DNA of 64,000 bases from Mycobacterium sp. 1100029.7 (GCF_001665235.1 NZ_LZSC01000082.1:62001-126000); one strand, 5' to 3'. Counted from the stretch's first letter, positions 6,661-14,526 are shown. The notes: generated by a model from the sequence alone, not told the origin. Numbers and translations are program-made.

Positions 6661-7182
6661 CTACCGCCAGCGCGTGTCTGCGTTGACCGGCTGCAAGCGA
6701 AAAACCGGGATATGCCGGCCGAGTGCGGCTGCCTTGGCGCGATAGTCGCCGTAATTGACGCAGACATGTTCGGCGAGCGCGTACAGGCGCTCGTACTCTT
6801 CGGTGTCGGTGACCTCCACCGCGATGAAGTCCTCATCGCCGAACTGGCACTTGGGATGTGCCTTGAGGTTGTAATACCACTGCGGATTCCGGGGCTCACC
6901 CAGATAAGAGGCAATGACGATCGCGTCGGGCCCGTCGTGGAAGTACGCGAGCTGGTGCTCGCGCGGCTGACCCGACTTGGCCCCGGTGGTGATCAACGGG
7001 GCCGCGCACATCCCACCGAGCACGGCGGGGTAGCGCCCGTTTGTGGCGCGGTACAGCCATGGATCGATGTGCCAGAACAGATGTCGCGCCATGAATGCAC
7101 CCACACGCGAGCGGCCGAAGCGCTCCAGCGCGCGATACCAGCGGCCATACTCCTGGGTCGGGTCGACATAGTGCAGCGGCAT
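6661..7182 (-). CDS. F420-dependent (deazaflavin) Ddn-family nitroreductase/quinone reductase
   Basis: The protein has 173 residues. The signature block runs LITTGAKSGQPREHQLAYF, then DAIVIASYLGEPRNPQWYYNLKAHP, as in Ddn (Rv3547) and other FDOR-A proteins with a split-barrel fold binding coenzyme F420. Known relatives reduce quinones or nitroaromatic compounds at the membrane. Start ATG 7180-7182 is chosen because TAGGGT lies 6 nt upstream (leaderless pattern). It follows the VOC gene after 13 nt, so it may also be read from the operon upstream. The physiological substrate is unknown. Confidence 0.85.
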   Translation of the reverse strand: MPLHYVDPTQEYGRWYRALERFGRSRVGAFMARHLFWHIDPWLYRATNGRYPAVLGGMCAAPLITTGAKSGQPREHQLAYFHDGPDAIVIASYLGEPRNPQWYYNLKAHPKCQFGDEDFIAVEVTDTEEYERLYALAEHVCVNYGDYRAKAAALGRHIPVFRLQPVNADTRWR

Positions 7183-7188
7183 GGTATG

Positions 7189-7194
7189 ACCCTA
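7189..7194 (-). promoter_or_regulatory. predicted -10 (TAGGGT) of the Ddn-like gene
   Basis: The minus-strand TAGGGT is separated by 6 nt from the ATG at 7180-7182, which fits a leaderless start. Confidence 0.5.
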
Positions 7195-7195
7195 C

Positions 7196-7747
7196 TTATC
7201 GACGCGGCAGGGTTCGCCTCGCCTGCAGGGTGACGCCCGCCACGGTATTCGCTAGATCCGGCCGGCGGCCGGCGAAGCCACGAATTGCCCGATAGGACGA
7301 CCAAATCTCACGGGGCGTAGGGACTTTCGGCAGCCACGCCAGTTCCCAGTGGATCCCGTTGATCGGATCGTCGAAGAACACCGCGTAGTACCCGGGCCAA
7401 TATTGCGGGTACTCCCTGGGCTCGTCGGTCACCGGGAGATCGCGGGCGATCAGAAAATCGCGATGGAAGCGATCGACCTCGCGTCTACTGGTGGCCCACA
7501 GAGCGATGTGGTTGATGCCGACCGCCTGATCGCAGTGCCTCAGCTTTTCTCCGGTACGGACAGGTTGAATGCCAATGTAGCTGTGCGGGTTTATATTACG
7601 AGTCATATAGTAGATCGACTGATACTCCATGTTCAGCGACGAGAAGCTGCTGTATCCCAGCCAGCCGAACATCGCGTCGTAGCAGGCGATGGAGTCGTCG
7701 TAGTCGCGCACCGCGAACTCGACGTGACAGACACCGCGCCGGCGCAT
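7196..7747 (-). CDS. VOC (glyoxalase/dioxygenase) superfamily protein
   Basis: The protein has 183 residues. The N-terminal half begins CHVEFAVRDYDDSIACYDAMF and the second half has NHIALWATSRREVDRFHRDF followed by GYYAVFFDDPINGIHWELAW. This is the paired beta-alpha-beta-beta-beta layout of the vicinal oxygen chelate fold, with His and Glu as likely metal ligands. The substrate is unknown. The start is one of two adjacent ATGs (7745-7747 or 7748-7750) after a strong GGGGGAGG; the second gives better spacing. It lies 31 nt after the secreted-protein gene and 13 nt before the Ddn-like gene, so the three probably form one unit. Confidence 0.8.
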   Translation of the reverse strand: MRRRGVCHVEFAVRDYDDSIACYDAMFGWLGYSSFSSLNMEYQSIYYMTRNINPHSYIGIQPVRTGEKLRHCDQAVGINHIALWATSRREVDRFHRDFLIARDLPVTDEPREYPQYWPGYYAVFFDDPINGIHWELAWLPKVPTPREIWSSYRAIRGFAGRRPDLANTVAGVTLQARRTLPRR

Positions 7748-7778
7748 CATGCCTCCCCCACCAATACGCGGCGTCCGG

Positions 7779-8126
7779 TCAGATCGGTGTCCAGATGCCG
7801 TTGTTGAAGAATCCCCACGCACCCGTGGTCGGGTTCCACATCAGGTGGGCCTGCGGCGCCCACGCCGGGGCCGGCGGTGGCGGCGGCGCCCACGGCGGCG
7901 GCGGCCCCCACGGTCCCCACCCGGCAGGGGCCGGGCCTTGCCAGTCATGGCACTGATTCCAGTCCCAGTGATAATTGGTCCCCCAGGCCGGATCCCATTG
8001 CTGGCCCGGACACCAATGGTTGGTGGGCGCGGGCATCGCATCGGCGATACCGTCGGCCAGCCCGAAGGCGGCCAGGGCCAGCCCGCCGCCCACCATCAGC
8101 TGGGCCCACGGTCTCATCTTCTTCAC
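7779..8126 (-). CDS. small secreted Trp/Pro-rich protein
   Basis: The protein has 115 residues: a signal peptide of about 30 residues (MRPWAQLMVGGGLALAAFG core, ending near ADA), then a mature chain with NHWCPGQQWDP and WNQCHDW motifs, a Pro/Trp-rich centre and a WNPTTGAWGF tail. The two Cys probably form a disulfide after export. This CPGQxWDP...CHDW pattern recurs in small exported mycobacterial proteins of unknown role. I use the GTG at 8124-8126, 9 nt after AGGAG; the ATG at 8133-8135 directly abuts that site and is less likely. Confidence 0.75.
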   Translation of the reverse strand: MKKMRPWAQLMVGGGLALAAFGLADGIADAMPAPTNHWCPGQQWDPAWGTNYHWDWNQCHDWQGPAPAGWGPWGPPPPWAPPPPPAPAWAPQAHLMWNPTTGAWGFFNNGIWTPI

Positions 8127-8181
8127 CGTCGCCATCTCCTAAGAATGGTCGGCCCGCGCCGTCACCGCTAGACGTTGAACG

Positions 8182-8610
8182 TTATTGCCCGTTGCCGAGC
8201 AGATGCGCGTAGGGATCGCTGTCCGAGCCGACCGACTCGGGCATCGGGTAGTAAGTCTTGATCAGTAGATTGCCGTCGTCGTCCCATGCGAAAGTCTCGA
8301 TGCTGTAGGCCATTTGCACGTTCGGCTCCTCGCCGAAGTGGTTCTCGCACACCCAGGCCATCTCGTTGCCGTTCACCTGCACCGTGACCATCTTGATCTT
8401 GAGGATCGCCTGGAACATGTCGAAGGCTTCCGACGTCGCGGCCTCGAAGCCATGCTTTTCCTCGGTGCCGACGGGGTCGAACATGCGAACTTCGCCGGGA
8501 CACAGCGTGCGCCACGAGGCAACCCACTCGTCCTTCTTGCCCACATTCCACAGGTCGGCGTGCTTTGCCGCGTGCGCCAAACGTGCCTGCCGACTAGGAA
8601 CACTGCCCAC
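8182..8610 (-). CDS. SnoaL-like / NTF2-fold protein
   Basis: The protein has 142 residues with the cone-shaped NTF2-like layout: N-terminal helix (RQARLAHAAKHADLWNVGKKDEW), then alternating strands containing MFDPVGTEEKHG, NGNEMAWVCENHF and the terminal YYPMPESVG. Such proteins are small-molecule isomerases, cyclases or binding proteins; the substrate is not inferable. The start GTG 8608-8610 follows AGGAGG at 8-nt spacing. It is upstream of and co-directional with the secreted-protein gene (55-nt gap). Confidence 0.7.
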   Translation of the reverse strand: MGSVPSRQARLAHAAKHADLWNVGKKDEWVASWRTLCPGEVRMFDPVGTEEKHGFEAATSEAFDMFQAILKIKMVTVQVNGNEMAWVCENHFGEEPNVQMAYSIETFAWDDDGNLLIKTYYPMPESVGSDSDPYAHLLGNGQ

Positions 8611-8738
8611 GGTGATCGCCTCCTCTTACGCCGAAGGCAAGAACATTAACCCCTCAATGCAAAGATTCCTAGCCCCACGCGGGTAAGTCAATTCGGCCAC
8701 CATCTGGTCCAGCTCGCAGCGAAGTACTTCAGGTCGCT

Positions 8739-9122
8739 CTAGGCATGAGATTGCACCGCCGCGACGAAGCCGTCCGGGTCTTCGAGACTGAGGTATAGAC
8801 AGCGGACCTCACCCCACGTGGAACTCTGCAATTTTATGGATTTCGACGTAACAGGCTGGGAGAGTTTGAGTTTCACGATACCGTCGCGTGAACCGTTGAC
8901 CATCCATTCGTCACCCGTGGAGTGAACTCCCCAGGTCAGCGGCCGTGCGGAGATCAGGCACGCGGACTTGATGTGCTGCAGCGGAATATCGAGACGGAAG
9001 GCCCAGCCGTTCCTGACGTGCAGGGTGCCGTCGTCAACCCGGATCTTCGTGAACTTGGGCCCCAAGCCCATGACGGTCGCCAATCGTCGATACCACCGGT
9101 CATAGCGGAGGGCGAAGTCCAC
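8739..9122 (-). CDS. conserved hypothetical protein, beta-rich
   Basis: The protein has 127 residues and no signal or membrane segment. It alternates strand-like segments (TKIRVDDGTLHVRNGWAFRL, DGIVKLKL, VRCLYLSLEDP), suggesting a PH-like or beta-sandwich domain. I do not recognise a family. The start GTG 9120-9122 has no ribosome site; a CAGAAT hexamer lies 6 nt upstream, a weak leaderless pattern. It is divergent from the small secreted gene at 9172 with only 49 bp between starts, so the two probably share regulation. Confidence 0.55.
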   Translation of the reverse strand: MDFALRYDRWYRRLATVMGLGPKFTKIRVDDGTLHVRNGWAFRLDIPLQHIKSACLISARPLTWGVHSTGDEWMVNGSRDGIVKLKLSQPVTSKSIKLQSSTWGEVRCLYLSLEDPDGFVAAVQSHA

Positions 9123-9159
9123 TTGGTCATTCTGCGTCAGGTGAAGACCCGATGCGTTC

Positions 9160-9165
9160 TAGGCT
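9160..9165 (+). promoter_or_regulatory. predicted -10 (TAGGCT), leaderless
   Basis: TAGGCT is followed by 6 nt and the GTG at 9172. This supports that GTG as the start of the small exported protein. Confidence 0.5.
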
Positions 9166-9171
9166 CGAGGA

Positions 9172-9462
9172 GTGTCGGGTGTCGTCCGAATCAGCATTGC
9201 GCTCAGCGTTGCCGTGCTTGCCGTCTGCCCGGTCGCAACGGCCGACCCTGGGTCAGCTTCCTATCTGCAAGGCATACAAGCCGTCGATATCCAGTTCTAT
9301 CAGCACCACGTGCGGTTTCCTGCGGACATCGACTGGGCTTCGTACTGTCAGGAGGACCTCAAAAACGTTCTGAAAAGCGGGATCATGCATCAAGTGGACT
9401 CCGGCCCGGACTTCATTGCCGGCTGCACCGACGAGGGCCGCCGACTGCTTGCTACACAATGA
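9172..9462 (+). CDS. small exported protein, DUF732-like
   Basis: The protein has 96 residues: a signal peptide (about 1-24, ISIALSVAVLAVCPVATA core with cleavage after ATA) and a mature helical domain of about 70 residues with one Cys pair (WASYCQEDL ... IAGCTDEG). Size, export signal and Cys pair resemble the DUF732 family of small mycobacterial secreted proteins, but the usual GxxVC signature is not clear, so the assignment is tentative. The GTG start is supported by the leaderless -10 at 9160-9165. Confidence 0.6.
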   Translation: MSGVVRISIALSVAVLAVCPVATADPGSASYLQGIQAVDIQFYQHHVRFPADIDWASYCQEDLKNVLKSGIMHQVDSGPDFIAGCTDEGRRLLATQ

Positions 9463-9542
9463 AAGTCCACTGCCGTCGACTGTGGGCCTTAAGTATGAAA
9501 ACTCGACCGATTGTGTGCCTAGCCCCCACACTCGATACGCGG

Positions 9543-9941
9543 TCACACTCCGAATTTGGCGCGCGCCTCGTCGGTGACCGGAGTGAACAGATTGACCAGG
9601 TTTCCGTCAGGGTCGCGGAAGAGCAGCGCGCGATTGCCCCACGGCATCGTCGTCGGCTCGGTGACCACGTCCTCCAACTGCCCGCGAAGGCGTTCGTACT
9701 CAGCGTCGACATCGTCCACAATGAACTCGAGGATGGCCGTGCGGTTTGCCGCGGGCTCGGCGGACCCCGCCCCGAAAAGGGGCACCGTCTTGTCGCTGCC
9801 GATCGCCAAAGTACCTACCGGCGTGGGAATCTCAGCAAATAGTTCATTGCCCCAGACGGCGGAAACGCCGGTGACCATCTCGTAGAAGGCCACCAACCCG
9901 CCGACATCGGCCGTGATCACCCGGGTCGAGACAAACTTCAT
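9543..9941 (-). CDS. VOC (glyoxalase-like) family protein
   Basis: The protein has 132 residues with one paired VOC module: MKFVSTRVITADVGGLVAFYEMVTG at the N-terminus and TAILEFIVDDVDAEYERLRGQ plus LLFRDPDGNLVNLFTPV at the C-terminus. The DPDGNLVNLF tail is the classical glyoxalase/bleomycin-resistance strand carrying a potential ligand region. It starts at ATG 9939-9941 after AGGAGC. It follows the ychF/DUF1254 region on the same strand and would have been the next gene downstream of ychF before the DUF1254 insertion. Confidence 0.8.
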   Translation of the reverse strand: MKFVSTRVITADVGGLVAFYEMVTGVSAVWGNELFAEIPTPVGTLAIGSDKTVPLFGAGSAEPAANRTAILEFIVDDVDAEYERLRGQLEDVVTEPTTMPWGNRALLFRDPDGNLVNLFTPVTDEARAKFGV

Positions 9942-10016
9942 GCGGCGCTCCTGTGCTCGGAATCATCGAGGTCGAGCGCAACACTAGGGCGCGCACTCCG
10001 ACAAGAGTCGGCGCCA

Positions 10017-10052
10017 CTACACGTTGAAGCGGAACTCCACCACGTCGCCGTC
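10017..10052 (-). pseudogene. second copy of the last 11 codons and stop of ychF
   Basis: The minus strand reads DGDVVEFRFNV-TAG, the same peptide as the end of the intact ychF (11035-11070). Thirty of 33 coding bases match and all three differences are synonymous. No similarity continues further into the gene. The copy lies just beyond the stop of the DUF1254/1214 gene, so that gene is bracketed by two ychF 3' ends. Confidence 0.9.
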
Positions 10053-10078
10053 CGACTGCCCCGACGCATCAACCGATG

Positions 10079-11035
10079 TCAGGAACTGACCCGCCGCTCG
10101 AGCTTTGGTGGTTTCCAGCGTCCATCGAGGATCTCCGCCCGTGGTCGGTAGAGGCGGATGAGGTAATTCCATCCCTCGGGGGTGACTATCGCATTCGCCG
10201 GGATCTGCCCCTCTGTCGAGGCAATCAAACGAACAGTGATCGAACCATCGTTGGCACGCTCTGCGGTGACGCTGTTGACGGTATAAAGGTCTTTCGCGTT
10301 CTTTTCGAAAAACCCTCGTGCGTTGTACACCGACACCGACCAGAAGGCGTCAACCGGAACGTCGGTGAACGCCAAGTCGTAATCACCCGCGGGAACCCCG
10401 GGGTCGACTCCGACGTAGGTGGCCTCCGAGGTGGGCAGCCCGCCCCAGCCGGCCGCACATCCGATCAAATGACGGATGGCATCGACGTCCTCCCGTGTTC
10501 CGAACATCCGGTCGAACGTGTCGAGTCCACGAGCGAGCTCAAGCAACGCGTCCCGAGTTGCATTCAGACTTTTGGCGTCGTAGTCAGGCATGATAAACGG
10601 CTCCGACGCACCGGCTGCAATCACCAAGGCGTCCTGAAGCGCCCAGACGGCAGCGACGTCCTCACGATCTCTAGGATCGACGAGGATTCGCACACCGACT
10701 AGGACATAACGAGATCCGCACTGATCGCTTGCAAGTGTATGTTCACCTGGTTCATGAATGACGCTGGTCACGAAGTGGTCTTCATTGACGACCATTGCTG
10801 ACAGATACCGACCTTTGGCGTCCGGCAAAGTGATTCGCGCCGGTCGGGCGAGATCAAGGACGGCAAAGCTGTAGAGCGTATCCCGATTGAGTCTGATGAC
10901 CGTCTGTTCATCGACGCTGGCCGGTGTTCGGTGATGCCGGAATCTTCCAACTCCCCCAGCTGAAGCCTGAAGATCGGAAAACATCCGGTGCGTCTCCGCC
11001 CGGGCGAAATTATCGACGTTCACCAGAATCGTCAT
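10079..11035 (-). CDS. DUF1254/DUF1214 domain protein
   Basis: The protein has 318 residues. The N-terminal part (VNVDNFARAETHRMF ... NRDTLYSFAVLDLA) fits DUF1254. The C-terminal part (AFWSVSVYNARGFFEKNAKDLYTVNSVTA ... NYLIRLYRPRAEILDGRWKPP) fits DUF1214. These domains usually occur together in proteins of unknown function. No signal peptide is seen. Its ATG overlaps the ychF TGA by one base (TGATG), so translation is coupled. Base composition falls to about 50-58% G+C in several stretches, below its neighbours. H37Rv lacks it here. The flanking ychF tail copies indicate acquisition. Confidence 0.8.
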   Translation of the reverse strand: MTILVNVDNFARAETHRMFSDLQASAGGVGRFRHHRTPASVDEQTVIRLNRDTLYSFAVLDLARPARITLPDAKGRYLSAMVVNEDHFVTSVIHEPGEHTLASDQCGSRYVLVGVRILVDPRDREDVAAVWALQDALVIAAGASEPFIMPDYDAKSLNATRDALLELARGLDTFDRMFGTREDVDAIRHLIGCAAGWGGLPTSEATYVGVDPGVPAGDYDLAFTDVPVDAFWSVSVYNARGFFEKNAKDLYTVNSVTAERANDGSITVRLIASTEGQIPANAIVTPEGWNYLIRLYRPRAEILDGRWKPPKLERRVSS

Positions 11036-12108
11036 CACACGTTGAACCGGAACTCGACCACGTCGCCATCGGCCATCACGTAGTCCTTGCCCTCCATCCG
11101 GACCTTGCCGGCCGCCTTGGCCGCGGCCATCGACCCCGCGTCGATCAAGTCGTCGTAGGAGACGATCTCGGCTTTGATGAAGCCCTTTTCGAAGTCGGTG
11201 TGGATCACTCCGGCGGCCTTGGGTGCGGTGTCGCCCTGGTGAATCACCCACGCGCGCGACTCTTTTGGGCCCGTAGTCAGATAGGTCTGCAGCTTGAGGG
11301 TGTGAAAACCCGCCCGCGCCAACGCATCTAGTCCGCGCTCGGTCTGCCCGATCGATTCGAGCAACTCGGCGGCCGACTCGTCGTCGAGCTCCTGGAGTTC
11401 GGCCTCGATCTTCGCGTCGAGGAACACCGCGTCAGCGGGCGCCACCATCGCGGACAGCTCGGCCTTGCGGGCATCGTCGGTCAGGACGGCCTCGTCGGCG
11501 TTGAACACGTAGAGGAACGGCTTGGTGGTCATCAGGTTCAGCTCGCGCAGCAGTGACGTGTCGACACCGGCCGCGAACAGGGTCTTCCCCGAATTCAGCA
11601 CCGTCTCGGCGGCGACGGCCGCCTCGTGCACGGGCTTGCGGTCCTTGTTGTTGCGGGCTTCCTTCTCCAGCCGCGGCACGGCCTTTTCCAAGGTCTGCAT
11701 GTCGGCGAGGATCAGCTCGGTCTCGATCACCTCGATATCGGAGCGCGGATCGACCTTGCCGTCGACGTGCACGACATCGTCATCGGCGAACACCCGTACC
11801 ACCTGACAGATCGCGTCACATTCGCGGATGTTCGCCAGAAATTTGTTGCCCAACCCGGCGCCCTCGGAGGCGCCCTTGACGATTCCGGCGATATCGACGA
11901 ACGTCACCGGCGCCGGCACGATCTTCTCGGAATCGAACAACTCCGCGAGCTTGTCCAGTCGCGGATCGGGCAGCGCGACGACCCCCTCGTTCGGCTCGAT
12001 CGTGGCGAACGGATAGTTGGCCGCCACCACGTTGTTCCGGGTCAGCGCATTAAACAGAGTCGACTTGCCGACATTGGGCAGGCCCACGATTCCCAAGCTC
12101 AGGCTCAC
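11035..12108 (-). CDS. ychF: redox-regulated ATPase YchF (Obg family)
   Basis: A ribosome-associated P-loop ATPase of the TRAFAC class, 357 residues. G1 is GLPNVGKS (9-16), G2/G3 region YPFATIEPNEG and DIAGIVKGASEG. The G4 position reads NADE instead of NKxD, which is the known reason YchF prefers ATP to GTP. A coiled-coil insertion follows the G domain, and the C-terminus is a TGS domain (about 275-355) ending FEKGFIKAEI ... DGDVVEFRFNV. It starts with GTG 12106-12108. TAAACT lies 9 nt upstream. Equivalent of Rv1112. The 3' end is duplicated downstream and the next gene is coupled by a TGATG overlap. Confidence 0.95.
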   Translation of the reverse strand: MSLSLGIVGLPNVGKSTLFNALTRNNVVAANYPFATIEPNEGVVALPDPRLDKLAELFDSEKIVPAPVTFVDIAGIVKGASEGAGLGNKFLANIRECDAICQVVRVFADDDVVHVDGKVDPRSDIEVIETELILADMQTLEKAVPRLEKEARNNKDRKPVHEAAVAAETVLNSGKTLFAAGVDTSLLRELNLMTTKPFLYVFNADEAVLTDDARKAELSAMVAPADAVFLDAKIEAELQELDDESAAELLESIGQTERGLDALARAGFHTLKLQTYLTTGPKESRAWVIHQGDTAPKAAGVIHTDFEKGFIKAEIVSYDDLIDAGSMAAAKAAGKVRMEGKDYVMADGDVVEFRFNV

Positions 12109-12117
12109 GGAGAACCA

Positions 12118-12123
12118 AGTTTA
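12118..12123 (-). promoter_or_regulatory. predicted -10 (TAAACT) of ychF
   Basis: The minus-strand TAAACT is 9 nt before the GTG start, giving a leader of only a few bases. Confidence 0.4.
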
Positions 12124-12228
12124 GGGCTCGGCGCGGGGCCCGGCTGCCGCGGACCGTGTCATGCACGTCACCAGGGCACGCCCAGCATCCCTAACACGCT
12201 ATTTACGGGCGTTTGGGCCCATTGCCGG

Positions 12229-12234
12229 TACGGT
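12229..12234 (+). promoter_or_regulatory. predicted -10 (TACGGT), leaderless
   Basis: TACGGT is followed by 6 nt and the GTG at 12241, fitting a leaderless start for the DUF6542-type gene. Confidence 0.5.
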
Positions 12235-12240
12235 CTACAT

Positions 12241-13437
12241 GTGTCAGCGCAGCGGGGACCCTCGGCAGTAGAAGCTGCCCATCGCTCAGCCCATCCCGGC
12301 ATTCCGGGAGTGCCGTGGTGGATCGCCCTGCTGATCGCCGTCACTGCAACGGCCATCGGTTACGGAATCGACTCCGGATCCGGCCACAAAGAACTGACCG
12401 GCATCTTCGCGGGCCTCTATATAGCGGGCTGCGTGGCAGCGGTACTCGCGGTGCGCCAGGATGGCCTGTTCACTGCGGTCATCCAGCCGCCGCTGATCCT
12501 GTTCTGCGCGGTTCCCGGCGCCTACTGGCTGTTCCACGGCGGCAAGGTCGGCAGCCTCAAAGACCTTCTGATCAACTGCGGCTATCCGCTGATCGAACGC
12601 TTCCCGCTGATGCTGGGCACGGCCGGCGCGGTCCTTTTGATCGGCCTGATCCGCTGGTACCTGGCCATGTCGCAGCGGCCGGCCACCAAGGACGCCGCGG
12701 AGGCCACCACCGATGCCAGCACCACGGCGGCCAACTCGTCGTTTGTCCGGGCCATCAGCGGCAAGCTGAACGCGCTGCTGGGCGTCGCTTCGGCCAAGGA
12801 CGACGACGACGACGACGGCGACCGCACCGACTCCGAACGCAGCCCCGCGCGCGGCAGTGCGCGATCGGGGCGCACGGCGCGCAGCAGCCGGTCCGCCGGC
12901 AGTACCGCGCGAAGCCGCTCGCGGCATGCCCGCCCGGCGTCCGAGGAGGACTACGACCCCACGGCCGCCGAGCGGCCGCGCCGTCGGCGGCAGACACCGC
13001 CCAGTGACGTGGATCCCGCCGACCCGCCGCGTCGTTCGTCGCGACGTCGTCCCCGGCCGCAAGATGACGCGGATCCGCGGCCACGCTCACCGCGAGAAGG
13101 CCGTCGGGACCCGCGCAGCCGCCGGGAATCCTACGATCGATCGGCGCCGCGCAGCGGCCGCTACGAGGATTACGACAGGTACGAACCCTCGGAGCCGCGC
13201 CGCTACGCGTCCTATGACCCCTACGAGTCCTATCAGCCGGCCGCGGAGCCGCGGCGTCGTCGCGCCGCGAACGGTTCGGACTCCTCACACCACCCGATCT
13301 CACAGGTCCGCTATCGCGGATCGGGCCCGTCGGAGGAGCGCCGTAGCGAGCCGCGCGGTGACCGGCGCGGTGCGTCACGGTCAAGCGGCCGGCCGCAGAG
13401 CCGATTCCCGGCCGACTCGTGGGAGTACGACGCCTAG
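12241..13437 (+). CDS. membrane protein with basic disordered tail (DUF6542-like, Rv1111c homologue)
   Basis: The protein has 398 residues. The first 145 hold four or more hydrophobic helices (WWIALLIAVTATAIGYG, GIFAGLYIAGCVAAVLAV, VIQPPLILFCAVPGAYWLF, MLGTAGAVLLIGLIRWYL). The rest is a long low-complexity tail with an acidic DDDDDD patch near residue 185, followed by Arg/Ser/Pro/Asp-rich sequence with Tyr-rich YEDYDRYEP stretches. That composition predicts disorder and possible nucleic-acid or envelope binding. The function is unknown. The GTG start is supported by the TACGGT hexamer. It ends 1 nt before the convergent ispH stop. Confidence 0.8.
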   Translation: MSAQRGPSAVEAAHRSAHPGIPGVPWWIALLIAVTATAIGYGIDSGSGHKELTGIFAGLYIAGCVAAVLAVRQDGLFTAVIQPPLILFCAVPGAYWLFHGGKVGSLKDLLINCGYPLIERFPLMLGTAGAVLLIGLIRWYLAMSQRPATKDAAEATTDASTTAANSSFVRAISGKLNALLGVASAKDDDDDDGDRTDSERSPARGSARSGRTARSSRSAGSTARSRSRHARPASEEDYDPTAAERPRRRRQTPPSDVDPADPPRRSSRRRPRPQDDADPRPRSPREGRRDPRSRRESYDRSAPRSGRYEDYDRYEPSEPRRYASYDPYESYQPAAEPRRRRAANGSDSSHHPISQVRYRGSGPSEERRSEPRGDRRGASRSSGRPQSRFPADSWEYDA

Positions 13438-13438
13438 C

Positions 13439-14437
13439 TCAGAGCATTGAGCGGATCTCGCGGGGCAGCGCGAACACCAGCGTCTCCTGCGCGGTCGTGA
13501 CCGGCTGCACCACATCGAAACCCGACTCCGCGAGCCGCTCCAGGACGCCCCGCACCAGAACCTCGGGGACGGACGCGCCGGAGGTCACCCCGACCGTCGT
13601 CACGCCTTCCAGCCACGCCGGATCGATGTCGTCGGCCCAGTCCACCAGGTAGGCGGCCGCGGCGCCGCCACCGGTGGCCACCTCGACCAGTCGCACCGAG
13701 TTCGACGAGTTGCGGGATCCGACGACGATAACCAGCTCGCACTCGGGCGCCATCGCCTTGACCGCGACCTGACGGTTCTGGGTCGCGTAGCAGATGTCGT
13801 CGCTGGGCGGGTCCTGCAGCTTAGGAAAGCGCTCCCGAAGCCGCTCGACGATCTCCATGGTCTCGTCGACCGACAGCGTGGTCTGCGACAACCACACCAC
13901 CTTGTCCTCGTCGCGGATGGTCACGTTGTCCACCGACGCGACGCCGTCGACCAGCTGAACATGCTCGGGGGCTTCGCCGGCCGTTCCGATGACCTCCTCA
14001 TGGCCCTCGTGGCCGATCAGCAGGATGTCGTAGTCGTTGCGGGCGAAGCGGCGGGCCTCGTTGTGCACCTTGGTCACCAGCGGGCACGTCGCGTCGATGG
14101 TGTGCAGGTTGCGTTCGGCGGCCGCGGCGTGCACCGTCGGCGCCACGCCGTGCGCGGAGAACACCACGATGGCACCCTCGGGGACCTGATCGGTCTCCTC
14201 GACGAAGACCGCGCCGGCCTTTTCCAAGGTGTCGACGACGTGGCGGTTGTGCACGATTTCGTGGCGCACATAGACCGGCGCGCCGTGCTTCTGCAGCGCA
14301 CGCTCGACCGTTTCCACGGCTCGGTCCACACCCGCGCAGTAGCCACGCGGCTCGGCAAGCAGCACTCGCTTGCGGGCCGGATCGGTGGCTACAGAGCTGG
14401 ATGCGCCGGGAATCCCCATGTCGACAGTCGGCGGCAT
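13439..14437 (-). CDS. ispH: 4-hydroxy-3-methylbut-2-enyl diphosphate reductase
   Basis: Last enzyme of the MEP isoprenoid pathway: HMBPP gives IPP and DMAPP using a 4Fe-4S cluster. It has 332 residues. The three cluster cysteines appear in GYCAGVDRA, DATCPLVTKVH and DDICYATQNRQ. Catalytic His/Glu blocks are SAHGVAPTVH and GHEGHEEVIG, and the diphosphate-binding SRNSSNSVRLVEV is near the C-terminus. H37Rv homologue Rv1110 (lytB2). I use ATG 14435-14437, matching the H37Rv N-terminus and having TACCCT 7 nt upstream; an ATG at 14462-14464 would add nine residues. Confidence 0.95.
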   Translation of the reverse strand: MPPTVDMGIPGASSSVATDPARKRVLLAEPRGYCAGVDRAVETVERALQKHGAPVYVRHEIVHNRHVVDTLEKAGAVFVEETDQVPEGAIVVFSAHGVAPTVHAAAAERNLHTIDATCPLVTKVHNEARRFARNDYDILLIGHEGHEEVIGTAGEAPEHVQLVDGVASVDNVTIRDEDKVVWLSQTTLSVDETMEIVERLRERFPKLQDPPSDDICYATQNRQVAVKAMAPECELVIVVGSRNSSNSVRLVEVATGGGAAAAYLVDWADDIDPAWLEGVTTVGVTSGASVPEVLVRGVLERLAESGFDVVQPVTTAQETLVFALPREIRSML

Positions 14438-14444
14438 GGCATCC

Positions 14445-14450
14445 AGGGTA
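14445..14450 (-). promoter_or_regulatory. predicted -10 (TACCCT) of ispH
   Basis: The minus-strand TACCCT is 7 nt before ATG 14435-14437. It favours the shorter reading of ispH. Confidence 0.45.
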
Positions 14451-14526
14451 CGTTCTGCCGACATCGGGTTGCCAGCTCGCGGCGCTGGGCTTGGAGTTCG
14501 CCGTTGGTTAGGGCAATCTTGGACCC

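Noticed and set aside
10076..10702. 208-codon open frame on the plus strand opposite the DUF1254/1214 gene
   Set aside because: It is antisense to a gene with clear family motifs, lacks a ribosome site and has no recognisable domain; long antisense frames are routine in high-G+C DNA.
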